DNA of 64,000 nucleotides. Source: Methylobacterium radiotolerans JCM 2831 (GTDB taxonomy: Bacteria > Pseudomonadota > Alphaproteobacteria > Rhizobiales > Beijerinckiaceae). Both the position numbers and the translations under genes were made by a program. The notes below the pieces were generated by a model. The model was not told the origin of the DNA and did no database searches. It saw only the letters and a program-made list of their open reading frames with translations. Within the stretch, counting starts at the first letter, position 1. Every line of letters starts with the position of its first letter. Shown piece by piece: positions 8,816 through 16,921 of this stretch. The stretch spans positions 5,998,001 through 6,062,000 of the forward strand of contig NC_010505.1 in the NCBI RefSeq assembly GCF_000019725.1, given 5' to 3'.

Positions 8816-9064
8816 ATGAAGATGCACGCCATGTTGGCGGCCGCGATAATGATCGCTGCCGCTGCACCCGCTTACGCGCGCGGTGGCGGCGGTGGTCACA
8901 GCTCCGGCGGCAGCCACTCCATATCGGGCTACACCCGCTCGAACGGAACCTACGTCGCCCCGTCGCACGCCACGAACCCGAACGGGTCGAAGTCGGACAA
9001 TTGGTCCACGAAGGGCAACGTGAACCCGTACACCGGACAGGCCGGCACCAAGTCGCCGTACTGA
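8816..9064 (+). CDS. small secreted Gly/Ser-rich protein
   Basis: 82 residues. A clear signal peptide (MKMHAMLAAAIMIAAAAPAYA) is followed by a Gly/Ser/His stretch and then GYTRSNGTYVAPSH and NVNPYTG. Small secreted proteins with this YTRSNGTYV...NPYTG pattern are widespread in alphaproteobacteria; their function is not known to me. It starts a rightward cassette inside the leftward late region. It is preceded by about 125 nt without a gene. Confidence 0.75.
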   Translation: MKMHAMLAAAIMIAAAAPAYARGGGGGHSSGGSHSISGYTRSNGTYVAPSHATNPNGSKSDNWSTKGNVNPYTGQAGTKSPY

Positions 9065-9106
9065 TCGTACCTCAACGTCAGCTCGGCGGCGTGTTACACG
9101 TCGCCG

Positions 9107-9313
9107 ATGAACGGTGACGCCTGTGCCAAGAATTTCGGACAACAGAACGTCCGAGAGATCTACGACTGCACCCAGCGGACGTTCGAGCGCGTTATGGCGG
9201 ATCCAGCCGGCGCGACGATCAACGAGTGGGTCACCGTCGTAGCGCTGGTTGGGCTCGGGTTATTCATCATCTGGATTGTCGTATCCGTGGCGGCGATTGA
9301 GGCCCGTCGCTGA
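9107..9313 (+). CDS. small single-TM membrane protein
   Basis: 68 residues with one strong transmembrane helix near the C-terminus (VVALVGLGLFIIWIVVSVAAI) and two cysteines in the N-terminal half. It is the second gene of the rightward cassette. No family recognised. Confidence 0.55.
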   Translation: MNGDACAKNFGQQNVREIYDCTQRTFERVMADPAGATINEWVTVVALVGLGLFIIWIVVSVAAIEARR

Positions 9314-9375
9314 TGCCCCGCTGGCTCCAGATCCTGCTCGTCGCCGCCCTCTCGGGGTCCCGTACCCATGTCTGA
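9313..9375 (+). CDS. 20-residue microORF, possible remnant
   Basis: ATG at 9313 overlaps the preceding stop (TGATG) and the frame stops at 9373-9375, just inside the next gene. The start MPRWLQILL resembles the start MPRWLSRTL of the gene at 9713, with similar nucleotides around both starts. It may be the truncated remains of a duplicated start region, or a small translated leader. Confidence 0.3.
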   Translation: MPRWLQILLVAALSGSRTHV

Positions 9376-9706
9376 CGACACGAACGACCGCATTCGGTTT
9401 GCCATAAGGGCGCAGCGCGATCTTGGGATGAAGGGCGATAGCTGGGACAACCACGCCATCGCCCACGGAACGCTACAGGGCGACCTCGGCACTAACGGGA
9501 AGCCGCGCGACCCGTACTACCTCGACGACGTGACCCGGGACATTCTGATCGCGCATTCGCGGCAGGATGCCGCTCATGGTCTGCTAAACACTATGTCTCT
9601 GCTTAAGCGCGTCCGACAGCTGACAATCGCCGTCTACCTGCTGATGGCGCTCGTGTTGCTTTTGATCGTCTTTGTGGCTGCCACCCTATCCAGGGTCGGG
9701 GTCTAG
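9368..9706 (+). CDS. small C-terminally anchored membrane protein
   Basis: 112 residues. A soluble charged N-terminal ~75 residues (DLGMKGDSWDNHAIAHGTL) is followed by one C-terminal transmembrane helix (LTIAVYLLMALVLLLIVFVAATL). This tail-anchored layout is common among prophage cargo proteins. Third gene of the rightward cassette; function unknown. Confidence 0.6.
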   Translation: MSDDTNDRIRFAIRAQRDLGMKGDSWDNHAIAHGTLQGDLGTNGKPRDPYYLDDVTRDILIAHSRQDAAHGLLNTMSLLKRVRQLTIAVYLLMALVLLLIVFVAATLSRVGV

Positions 9707-9712
9707 CGTCGG

Positions 9713-10045
9713 ATGCCCCGTTGGCTTTCCCGAACGCTGTGGATGATCGCGCAAGCCGCCGCGATCGGTGGCTTGACGTGGGTGTTCATGGGCCGGGCCG
9801 AGCCCAATCCGCCGCCGCTGACGCCAGCGGCTGCGTTCGTGGGATTGCTGATGGCGATCATTCTGGTCGCCTTCGCCACTGCCATCATCACCCGCCTATG
9901 GGATCGAGCGGTCCTTGCGATTGCCGGAGGCCGAACCAGTATGCGCCAGAGTGAGCAGGCGAGTCGCAAAGAGCTGGGCGTTGGGCGTCCCGTCCCGCGA
10001 GCGGAGGAGAGCACGCAGGTCGGGCAGCGCCGCCGGATCGGTTAG
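9713..10045 (+). CDS. small membrane protein overlapping the ejection-protein gene tail-to-tail
   Basis: 110 residues. Two hydrophobic segments (LWMIAQAAAIGGLTWVF and AAFVGLLMAIILVAFATAIITRL) are followed by a polar tail. The last ~50 residues overlap the 3' end of the opposite-strand gene at 9896-13147, so one of the two C-termini is probably extended by chance. The membrane part lies outside the overlap and looks real. Confidence 0.5.
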   Translation: MPRWLSRTLWMIAQAAAIGGLTWVFMGRAEPNPPPLTPAAAFVGLLMAIILVAFATAIITRLWDRAVLAIAGGRTSMRQSEQASRKELGVGRPVPRAEESTQVGQRRRIG

Positions 10046-13000
10046 CATCCGGGCGAGCTGCGCGCCGTTCACCTCGATCCGATGCCGCAGACGGGCTTCC
10101 TTCGCGGCGTTCTTCAACCCGAACAGCACCGCGCCACCGGCACCACCGACGCCGCCTGCCAATCCGCCGACAGCGGCATGCGTGGCGGCATCCGAGATCG
10201 CGGAGGCGAGCGGGCCCTTCGACTCCGCCATCTGCTTGCGCAGGTCGATGTTGAAGGCCGTGTCGCTGCCTTTCTGCGGACGCCAGCCGGTCGCCTCGAG
10301 GGTGTTCAGCATCCGATCCAGGCCGCCCCAAATCGTGTCGCCGTTCGGAAGCGCACGGATAGATGCTTCGAGGTTCCGGGCCTGCTGCGGGTTGCCTCGC
10401 ACACCCGAGGCGAACGCGGCGCCACCGTACTGCGCCGGCACACCGCGCAGGTCGCGCGTCCCCGCGTTCAGCGCGGTCTCTAGGTGGATGCGGGCGAGGT
10501 CCCGCGCGGCGGCGGGGTTGTTGCGCGCAACCGCCCGCATCGCCGCGGCCACCTCTTGGTGGTTGGCGCCGGTTGGCGCGCGCGGGAACAGGACGTTGAC
10601 CGCGCGCCCAATGTCGCCCGTCTGGGCCAACTCGCCAAGCGGCGAGGCCTCGACGCGGGCGAGCCCGTCACGCGCGCGAACCACATCGTCGAGGCGATGG
10701 TAGACGACCGGCATCTGCTCGAGCACGTCGGCGTTGTCGCGCAGCGCCTCCGACAGCCTAGCAGCGTCGACGTTGCCGTGCCGGTCGGTCGCGCCATCCA
10801 GGATGCGGGACGCCACATGTCCCTCGTAGGCGCGCCGCGCCTCCGGGGTCGCGTGCTCCAAGAACTCGCGCGAAGCGGAGGCGCCCAACAGGTTGGTCGG
10901 AACTTGCTCCGTCGGCGTCGCCATCCGCCCGGTGCGGGGATCCTGTGCGGTGATCCGGGCGAGGGGGGTGTTCCCGGTGAACGGGTCGATCGGCCGGCTG
11001 TTGGCGGCGAAGTTCGCGTCCGCGGTTGCCACCTCGGGCACCCGCTTCAGTTGCTCATCGAGCGCCGAGCGCGTGGCCTGCAGATCCCGAACCTTGGTCG
11101 CGTCGCCGATGTGCTGGGCGGCGCGGATGCTGAAGTCAAGGCGCTCCCGGGCATGCAGCAGCCCGGCGACGCTCATATCCAGGTCGCCGCCCGGCTCGCG
11201 CAGATCGCGAGCGACACTGCTCAGCGCTCCCCGCACATCGCCCTTGGCGGTGCGGCCTTGCTCCGCCACCGCGGCTAGCGCCGGGCGCGGGTCGACCTGC
11301 CCGAAACGAACGTCCGGGATCTCTTCCGTCACGGTCGGCGTCTTCACAAGCGGGGCAGGCTGCTCCCGCATACCCGAGACGACCGCCTCGTAGGCGTCGA
11401 GCGGGTCGTTGTGCTGCCCGCGGACCAAGGAGCCGACCACCCGGTCACGGATGTCGGGGTGCAGCGTGCTCGCCTCGATCCCCACCTTGCCCAGATCTTC
11501 GCGAAGCCGGCTGTTCGCGAGCGACACCGCCTGGCTGTAATCGTCGGCAAGCTGCCCCGCTGTCGGAGCGCCACCGACGCCCCGGGTCGTGCCGAGCGGG
11601 TACGAGGGGAAACCGCGCTGCTCGTTCTGGAGCTTGCGCAGGAGCTCGGACGAGATATCCCGCGCCATGCCGCCGTCGGCATCGGGGCGGAAGTAGCCCT
11701 CCTCGATCAGGCGCTCGCGCCAGAAGTCGTCGATCCCCTTTCCGGTCGGGCGGGCGACGTTGCCCTGCCCGGGGATGTTGAACCTGTGCAGATCGGTCGC
11801 GGCGACATCGCCATCGAGCCGGATGCCGCCGTTGCGCGCGATGAAGCGCGCGAGGCTCTCGGCCCCGCCGGCGGCGGCCTCGGCATCCGGACGCACGAAG
11901 GCCTCCAGCGGGCGCGGTGCCGCATCGGTGAACTGCGGGCGGCTGTACTGCTGCGGCGTCACGATGGGCTCGCCGGGGCGCTCCACCGTGGTTGTGCGCT
12001 CGATCCCGACCGTCTCCGGCGCGGAGCGGGCGGCTGCATAGTCCCGCGCCGCCTGCTCCGAACGGGCGGCCTCGCGGGCGTCTAGGACGCCGCGCATCTG
12101 GGGCTGGATCACGCGCCCGGCCTGATCGGCGGTCACGCGCGGCCCGACCGCGTCGCGCGCGGCCGTGAGCGCCATGCCTTCCGGCGTCTGGCCGAGACCA
12201 GCCCGAGCCGCAGCCTGGACGTCGAGACCGACCGCGGACGGGGCAGCGTTCTCCGGAGCGATGCCACCGAGCACGGTCCGGCCAACGTTCTCAACCTGTC
12301 CGGGCCGAGCGGCGTAGGCCTCGTTCAGCGCACGGGCCCCCTCTCCGCCAGAGTTGGCGACGACACGGCTCACCTGGGACAGGCGCGCAGCGCGGCCGCC
12401 GGTGACGTGGTTCAGCGCCTCGTCCAGCGTCAGGTCGATGCCACCTCCGGGGAGCGCCTTCGACTGCTCGCGCAGGACCTGCGCCGCGGCGAGGTCCTCG
12501 GGCGAGACGCCGTCGAGCGCCTGGCGCATCAGCACGCTGGAGGCCTTCGGAGCCTGCGCCACCGCCGCGCCAACTCCACCACCGAGAGCCGCAGCGAACC
12601 GCGCAAAAGGCTCAGCCGACGGAGCGACCTGCCGGGCCGCTTGGCCGGCCGCCTCACTCGCAAGCGCAGGCACCACCACCTGACCGACGCGCTGCGCGAT
12701 CGAGCCGCCGCCCAGCAGTGCGTTCGGCGCGAACTCAGCGAGGGTGTTCACCACCTCGCCGGGCAGCGTCTTCGGCTTGGGCAGTTCACCGGTCACCGCC
12801 TCGACGGGGCGCAGGACCTGCTCCTGGCTCGGGAAGCCATTGGCGATACCACCCGTGTCAACGCCACGGTCGCTGGCCGGCGTCAGTCCCATGGCACGGC
12901 CGGCCGCCTTCACTCCATACCCAATCCCGGTCTCGGCAAGCCCGATCGCAGCATGCGGGAACCCGACGAGACCCGCGAGGCCTCGAGCCAGCCCAGCCGG

Positions 13001-13147
13001 AACCTGCTTCGCCACGTCGGCGATGACGCTCGGCTTGTCGGGCCTGGGCGCATCGTCCTCGACGAGCGTGCCCGAGAACCGCGGACCGGCCGGAGCCGGC
13101 GCCGCATCATCCTCGACGAGCGTGCCACTGAAGCGGGGTCCGGCCAT
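9896..13147 (-). CDS. large putative internal virion/DNA-ejection protein
   Basis: 1083 residues. The N-terminus holds two near-identical copies of PRFSGTLVEDD separated by a short linker. A Gly/Ala-rich hydrophobic stretch follows (VPAGLARGLAGLVGF), then a long Ala/Arg-rich helical body. Size, composition and position (after the nozzle and two other presumed ejection proteins) fit a T7 gp16-like or podovirus ejectosome protein that leaves the capsid with the DNA. No catalytic transglycosylase motif is seen here; that activity may come from the separate gene at 7817-8584. A GTG/ATG-rich Ala region makes internal starts possible. Confidence 0.65.
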   Translation of the reverse strand: MAGPRFSGTLVEDDAAPAPAGPRFSGTLVEDDAPRPDKPSVIADVAKQVPAGLARGLAGLVGFPHAAIGLAETGIGYGVKAAGRAMGLTPASDRGVDTGGIANGFPSQEQVLRPVEAVTGELPKPKTLPGEVVNTLAEFAPNALLGGGSIAQRVGQVVVPALASEAAGQAARQVAPSAEPFARFAAALGGGVGAAVAQAPKASSVLMRQALDGVSPEDLAAAQVLREQSKALPGGGIDLTLDEALNHVTGGRAARLSQVSRVVANSGGEGARALNEAYAARPGQVENVGRTVLGGIAPENAAPSAVGLDVQAAARAGLGQTPEGMALTAARDAVGPRVTADQAGRVIQPQMRGVLDAREAARSEQAARDYAAARSAPETVGIERTTTVERPGEPIVTPQQYSRPQFTDAAPRPLEAFVRPDAEAAAGGAESLARFIARNGGIRLDGDVAATDLHRFNIPGQGNVARPTGKGIDDFWRERLIEEGYFRPDADGGMARDISSELLRKLQNEQRGFPSYPLGTTRGVGGAPTAGQLADDYSQAVSLANSRLREDLGKVGIEASTLHPDIRDRVVGSLVRGQHNDPLDAYEAVVSGMREQPAPLVKTPTVTEEIPDVRFGQVDPRPALAAVAEQGRTAKGDVRGALSSVARDLREPGGDLDMSVAGLLHARERLDFSIRAAQHIGDATKVRDLQATRSALDEQLKRVPEVATADANFAANSRPIDPFTGNTPLARITAQDPRTGRMATPTEQVPTNLLGASASREFLEHATPEARRAYEGHVASRILDGATDRHGNVDAARLSEALRDNADVLEQMPVVYHRLDDVVRARDGLARVEASPLGELAQTGDIGRAVNVLFPRAPTGANHQEVAAAMRAVARNNPAAARDLARIHLETALNAGTRDLRGVPAQYGGAAFASGVRGNPQQARNLEASIRALPNGDTIWGGLDRMLNTLEATGWRPQKGSDTAFNIDLRKQMAESKGPLASAISDAATHAAVGGLAGGVGGAGGAVLFGLKNAAKEARLRHRIEVNGAQLARMLTDPAALPDLRALLRSRDGTPNAQLFATRLLTLAHTGSASGNRKDRSIP

Positions 13148-13150
13148 GGC

Positions 13151-14896
13151 TCAGTTCTTCCGGTAGCGGCGGCCGTCGGCGGGGTCGACGTACATCGCCC
13201 CCTTCGGCAGGGCATCGAAATCGGCCTGGGAGCGCGGGGCCGCGATACCACCGGGACCATTCGCGCCGGTGGCGCCGTCGGACCGCTGCGTCGCCGATGC
13301 CTGCGCGGCCGGGAACAGCGGATTGGCCGCAGCGTACTCCTCGAGCTTCTGGTCGAAGCCGGAGTCGAGACGGCCTCCGTTCGCCGCGGCGTAGTCTCGG
13401 CCGAGCTTCGCCACCGCCTGCTGTCGCTGCGCGAGCGAGCGGGCGATCGCGATGAGCTCGAGGTTGCCGGCCTGGCTCTGAGCCAGCGTCGGCGCGGTCC
13501 GGCCGATATAGTCGCGGTCGGTGTTCGAGATGCCGGGCCCGAGCGAGCCGCCCAGGCCGTCGAGCACGACCTTGTTGGAGAGCGCGTCGAACACCTCGGT
13601 GGGCTTCGTGTAGTTCGCGTCCTTCACGCCCATCGCGACGAGGAACTGGTTGGCGCGCTTCACCGTCTCGGCGCCCGTGCCGGAGTAGAAGTTCGGGTTG
13701 CGGGCGGCCTGCTCCATGAGGGCGAGGCTGTTGAGGGTGTTGCCCGCGTTCCGGCCCTTCGTGGCGAGGTCGACCTGATAGTCGCCGTACGCCTTGCCCA
13801 CAGTCGCGTCCTGCGCCTTCTCGGCCCCCATGTTGATGGTGGTGCCGGTCGCGTTGATGGGGCTGATCTTGCCGTTGGCGTCCTTCTGGTAGGAGCCGGC
13901 GGGAAGGCCGAGCGCCACCCGGTCGGCCTCCGAGACCGGGGTGACGGTCTTGTCGTCCTTCGCCTGCAGCGCGACCGTCTCCTGGCCGGTCCGCTCGTTG
14001 CGGTTCCAGCGGTTGCCGTCCGCGTCGGTGTACTGCTTGTAAAGCTCCGCCGGCGGCAGGACGCCCTTGAACAGCTCGTTCATGAAGGCGGGATTGCCGC
14101 CCAGGGTCAGGGCCTGATCCGGGCTGATGCCGGGGATCTTGCTCGTGACGTACTGCGCGTTGCCGGTGAGCTGGCGCTGCTCCTGAGCGTCCTTTCGGAC
14201 CTTCAGGCCGAACTCGGCCCGGGCGAGATCGGAGGCGGCGCGCTTCCCTTCGTTGTCCTGATAGGCCTTCAGCCCGGCCGCCGCACCGCGACCGAACCCG
14301 GGCGTCGACATGAGGCCGATCCCGAGCGAGGTGAGCAGGTCGCCGCCGCCGTTCGCGTTGAGGTTCCGCAGCCCGGAGCCGATCCTGTCGAGGAGCGACG
14401 GCTCCGCGGCGGGCATGGCTGCTGTCGGGGCTGCCGCGGCGGGAGCTGCAGTCGACCCGGTCGTCGCCGGGGCGGTGGGCGCCGGCAGACTGCCAAAAGT
14501 CAGCGGGCGCGCGGGCGCAGCGGCGGCCGGCACCTCATCATCACCATGCGGCGCGACCGGCGCGCGCGGTGGCATCGCGGGGGTCTGCGAGCCGACGAGG
14601 CTCGGCAGCGGCGACCGCGCGGGCTCCGCGGCCACGGGCGCCGACATCTGCGGCGGCAGCGAGCCGAACATGCGCAGCGGCGCGCGGGCCGGCGCCTCGG
14701 GCTCAGCGGCCGGCGCCGCGGCGGCGACCTGCGGCTGCATAGTCGGGGCGGTCGGGGGCACGAACCCGGTGAAGCCCGGCGGGATGGCGGCCGGAACGTC
14801 GTCGGCCCCCACATCCACCTGCGGCCGCGCCTGCTGCATCAGGCGGGTGATGTCGGCCGGGGAGAGGGCGCCGAACGGCATGAGACCTGCGGACAC
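13151..14896 (-). CDS. putative internal virion/ejection protein
   Basis: 581 residues. The first ~170 are Pro/Ala-rich and low complexity. Residues ~170-210 contain SLLDRIGSGLRNLN and LGIGLMSTPGFGRGAAAGLKAYQDNE, a Gly/Ala-rich amphipathic pattern typical of short-tailed-phage ejection proteins. A Gln/Asn-rich helical body follows. It is 3 nt from the next large ejection candidate and 9 nt from the preceding one, so the three form a co-translated set. Confidence 0.65.
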   Translation of the reverse strand: MSAGLMPFGALSPADITRLMQQARPQVDVGADDVPAAIPPGFTGFVPPTAPTMQPQVAAAAPAAEPEAPARAPLRMFGSLPPQMSAPVAAEPARSPLPSLVGSQTPAMPPRAPVAPHGDDEVPAAAAPARPLTFGSLPAPTAPATTGSTAAPAAAAPTAAMPAAEPSLLDRIGSGLRNLNANGGGDLLTSLGIGLMSTPGFGRGAAAGLKAYQDNEGKRAASDLARAEFGLKVRKDAQEQRQLTGNAQYVTSKIPGISPDQALTLGGNPAFMNELFKGVLPPAELYKQYTDADGNRWNRNERTGQETVALQAKDDKTVTPVSEADRVALGLPAGSYQKDANGKISPINATGTTINMGAEKAQDATVGKAYGDYQVDLATKGRNAGNTLNSLALMEQAARNPNFYSGTGAETVKRANQFLVAMGVKDANYTKPTEVFDALSNKVVLDGLGGSLGPGISNTDRDYIGRTAPTLAQSQAGNLELIAIARSLAQRQQAVAKLGRDYAAANGGRLDSGFDQKLEEYAAANPLFPAAQASATQRSDGATGANGPGGIAAPRSQADFDALPKGAMYVDPADGRRYRKN

Positions 14897-14905
14897 GGCG
14901 CGCTC

Positions 14906-16192
14906 CTACTTGCCCATGAACTTTGAGGCGGTGCCGGCGATGGCCAGCCCGCCGCCGAGCAGCTGCTGGAGTACGCCCGGCTGCGGGATCTTCTGGACCG
15001 ACGTTCCGCTCGAGGAGCCGCCCAGGCCGGCGATCGGGTTCACGAGGCCGCTGTAGAGGCCAAGCTGGCGCCACGGTGCGCTCTGCTGCTCGTCGAAGAC
15101 CTGCTGCGCCGTGTCGTACTGCCCCTGCCGGTCGGCATCGAGCGCCGCACCGACGCCGGCCAGGGTCAGGCCGGGCCGCTGCAGGTTGTCGATGTTCGTC
15201 CCGACCATCCCGAGGCCCTGGAGCGCGGCGGCGCGGTCGGACTGCGCCGCCGACAGCTTCATGCCCGACTTCTGGAGCTCGTTCGCGATGTTCTGGCCAT
15301 CGACGCCCGCCAGAGCCGTCGCGCCGCCCAGCGCCGTCGTGTTCGTCGAGTTGTAGAGGCCGGCGCCGGACAGGGCGATGTTGGCGTTGGCCTGCTCGGC
15401 GTTGTTGATCGACCCATAGAGCCCCTGCTGGAGGCTGGTCCGGGCGTTGCGCGAGCTGTCGATCGCCGTGGCTGCCTGCGCCTGCCGGGTGCGCTCGTTA
15501 TCATAGTCCGTGTAGCGCGCCTGCGTGGCGATCCCGCCGAGGGTGTCGGCGATGGTCGCGGCGTACCGGCCCGAGCCGCTGCGGCCCGCCGCGCCCATCT
15601 TCTGCGCGATCGTCGAGGCGGCTTCGCCCTGGCTCCGGCCGATCACCGCGTCGAGGTACGGGTTGGCACCGCCCAGGAACTTGCCGTCGGCGGCATCCTG
15701 GAGGGACTTCTCCGTCTGCGTCTGGCCCTTCAGGCCGTCGAGCAGCCCGGTGTAGCCCGAGGTCGAGAGGTTGTAGTCCCCGTTCGTGAGCTTGCGCGCG
15801 GTCGAGTAGGCGAGGTTGTTCGGGTCCGCCATCTGGTCGGCGAGCGACGAGATGCGCGACGTGTCGATCTTGCCGATGCTGTCGAGCCCGGCGAGCGCGG
15901 CCTGGATGCCCGAGGTGGTGCCGCCGTTCGAGAGGAGCCCGGTCAGGTAGCTGTCGCCGGCCTTGGCCGCGCCCTGGCCCGCGTTGGCGCTGCCGGCGAT
16001 GGTGTCCAGCGCGGCGAGCGACGTGTCGCCCAAGCCGGCGTATCGCGGCCCGGTATAGACCTGCGAGCCGACACCCGAGTTGTAGGCGTTCGTCGCACCC
16101 ACCAGCACGCCCTGGAGCGCGGGCTGTGCCGGCGCCCACGGGTCGTTGTTCTGCTGCTGGACCGTGGTCTGGGTCTTGGTGCCGCCGCCCAT
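14906..16192 (-). CDS. putative virion/ejection protein
   Basis: 428 residues. It begins MGGGTKTQTTVQQQNNDPWAP, a start often seen in podovirus proteins encoded just after the tail-nozzle gene, then has Ala/Gly/Gln-rich helices with an alternating hydrophobic pattern (TTALGGATALAGVDGQN). No enzyme motif. Position between the acetyltransferase-like gene and the 581-residue protein suggests a tail-tip or ejectosome component. Confidence 0.6.
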   Translation of the reverse strand: MGGGTKTQTTVQQQNNDPWAPAQPALQGVLVGATNAYNSGVGSQVYTGPRYAGLGDTSLAALDTIAGSANAGQGAAKAGDSYLTGLLSNGGTTSGIQAALAGLDSIGKIDTSRISSLADQMADPNNLAYSTARKLTNGDYNLSTSGYTGLLDGLKGQTQTEKSLQDAADGKFLGGANPYLDAVIGRSQGEAASTIAQKMGAAGRSGSGRYAATIADTLGGIATQARYTDYDNERTRQAQAATAIDSSRNARTSLQQGLYGSINNAEQANANIALSGAGLYNSTNTTALGGATALAGVDGQNIANELQKSGMKLSAAQSDRAAALQGLGMVGTNIDNLQRPGLTLAGVGAALDADRQGQYDTAQQVFDEQQSAPWRQLGLYSGLVNPIAGLGGSSSGTSVQKIPQPGVLQQLLGGGLAIAGTASKFMGK

Positions 16193-16193
16193 G

Positions 16194-16616
16194 TCAGGCC
16201 CCGATGCGCTTCACGAAGTGGGTGCCGAGGTCGCAGGCCGCGGCGGTGTAGTCCGGCAGCACGCGGGACCAGCCGCGGCGGCCGACGAACTCGACGGTGG
16301 AGCAGCCGAGCCGGGCCGCACCGCGCTCGACGGCGGCGATCACCGCGCCCCACGGGCCGGCCGCGCGGCCCCCGAGCGACAGCACCCAGCAGGACAGGCG
16401 CCCGCCGCGGTGCTGGCGGACCTGCGTCACGCCCGCCGCCACGAACCGGTCGCCGTCGAAGATCCCGACGAGCTGCGCCTGTCCGGCCGCGCACGACGCG
16501 AGCAGGCCGGCCACGGTCAGGTCGCAGCGGGGCAGGGCACAGGCGGCGGCCAGACATGCCTCGACGCGCTCGGCAAGGTCGGGCGCGAGCGGCATCGACA
16601 GGGGCTGGAGGCGCAT
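16194..16616 (-). CDS. GNAT-like small phage protein
   Basis: 140 residues from ATG at 16616, which overlaps the previous stop as TGATG. The pattern LVGIFDGDRFVAAGVTQV, ending with CSTVEFVGRRGWSRVLP and ACDLGTHFVKRI, resembles acyltransferase-like (GNAT) proteins found in tail regions of podoviruses such as T7 gp13-type internal proteins. The acetyl-CoA-binding loop is not clear, so it may be structural and not catalytic. Confidence 0.6.
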   Translation of the reverse strand: MRLQPLSMPLAPDLAERVEACLAAACALPRCDLTVAGLLASCAAGQAQLVGIFDGDRFVAAGVTQVRQHRGGRLSCWVLSLGGRAAGPWGAVIAAVERGAARLGCSTVEFVGRRGWSRVLPDYTAAACDLGTHFVKRIGA

Positions 16617-16921
16617 CAGGCCCGGCGCATCTCGTAGCGGAAGGTCCGGTCGGTCGCCGCGTCGAGGTTGTGCCCGACGGTGAAGCTGCGGCGGTCGGCC
16701 GAGATCAGCCACACCGTCGCCTTCGAGGCGGATTCCGTGATCGGCACCCAGCGGGGCAGGGCGCCCGAGCCGCAGTTCTCGCAGGGCACCGTCGTGCGCG
16801 AGACCCCGTTGGCCAGGGTGAAGGTGCTCGACGCGATCGCGTTGGTGGCACCGCGCGCGAGGTCGTCGATCGCGCGGCTGAAGAGCGACAGATCCTTCTC
16901 GCTCCGGCCTGGGACGTTCAT
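16616..16921 (-). CDS. small phage structural-region protein
   Basis: 101 residues with a CENCGSG cysteine pair in the middle and a beta-rich C-terminal half (KATVWLISADRRSFTVGHN). It overlaps the nozzle gene upstream by 4 nt (ATGA) and the GNAT-like gene downstream by 1 nt, so it belongs to the tail-assembly transcription unit. Function unknown. Confidence 0.65.
   Translation of the reverse strand: MNVPGRSEKDLSLFSRAIDDLARGATNAIASSTFTLANGVSRTTVPCENCGSGALPRWVPITESASKATVWLISADRRSFTVGHNLDAATDRTFRYEMRRA

Noticed and set aside
12407..14926. Rightward 839-codon open frame
   Set aside because: It is antisense to the two large ejection-protein genes, has Arg/Gly/Ala/Val shadow composition, and has no recognisable domain or ribosome site. 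High GC makes such long false frames common.
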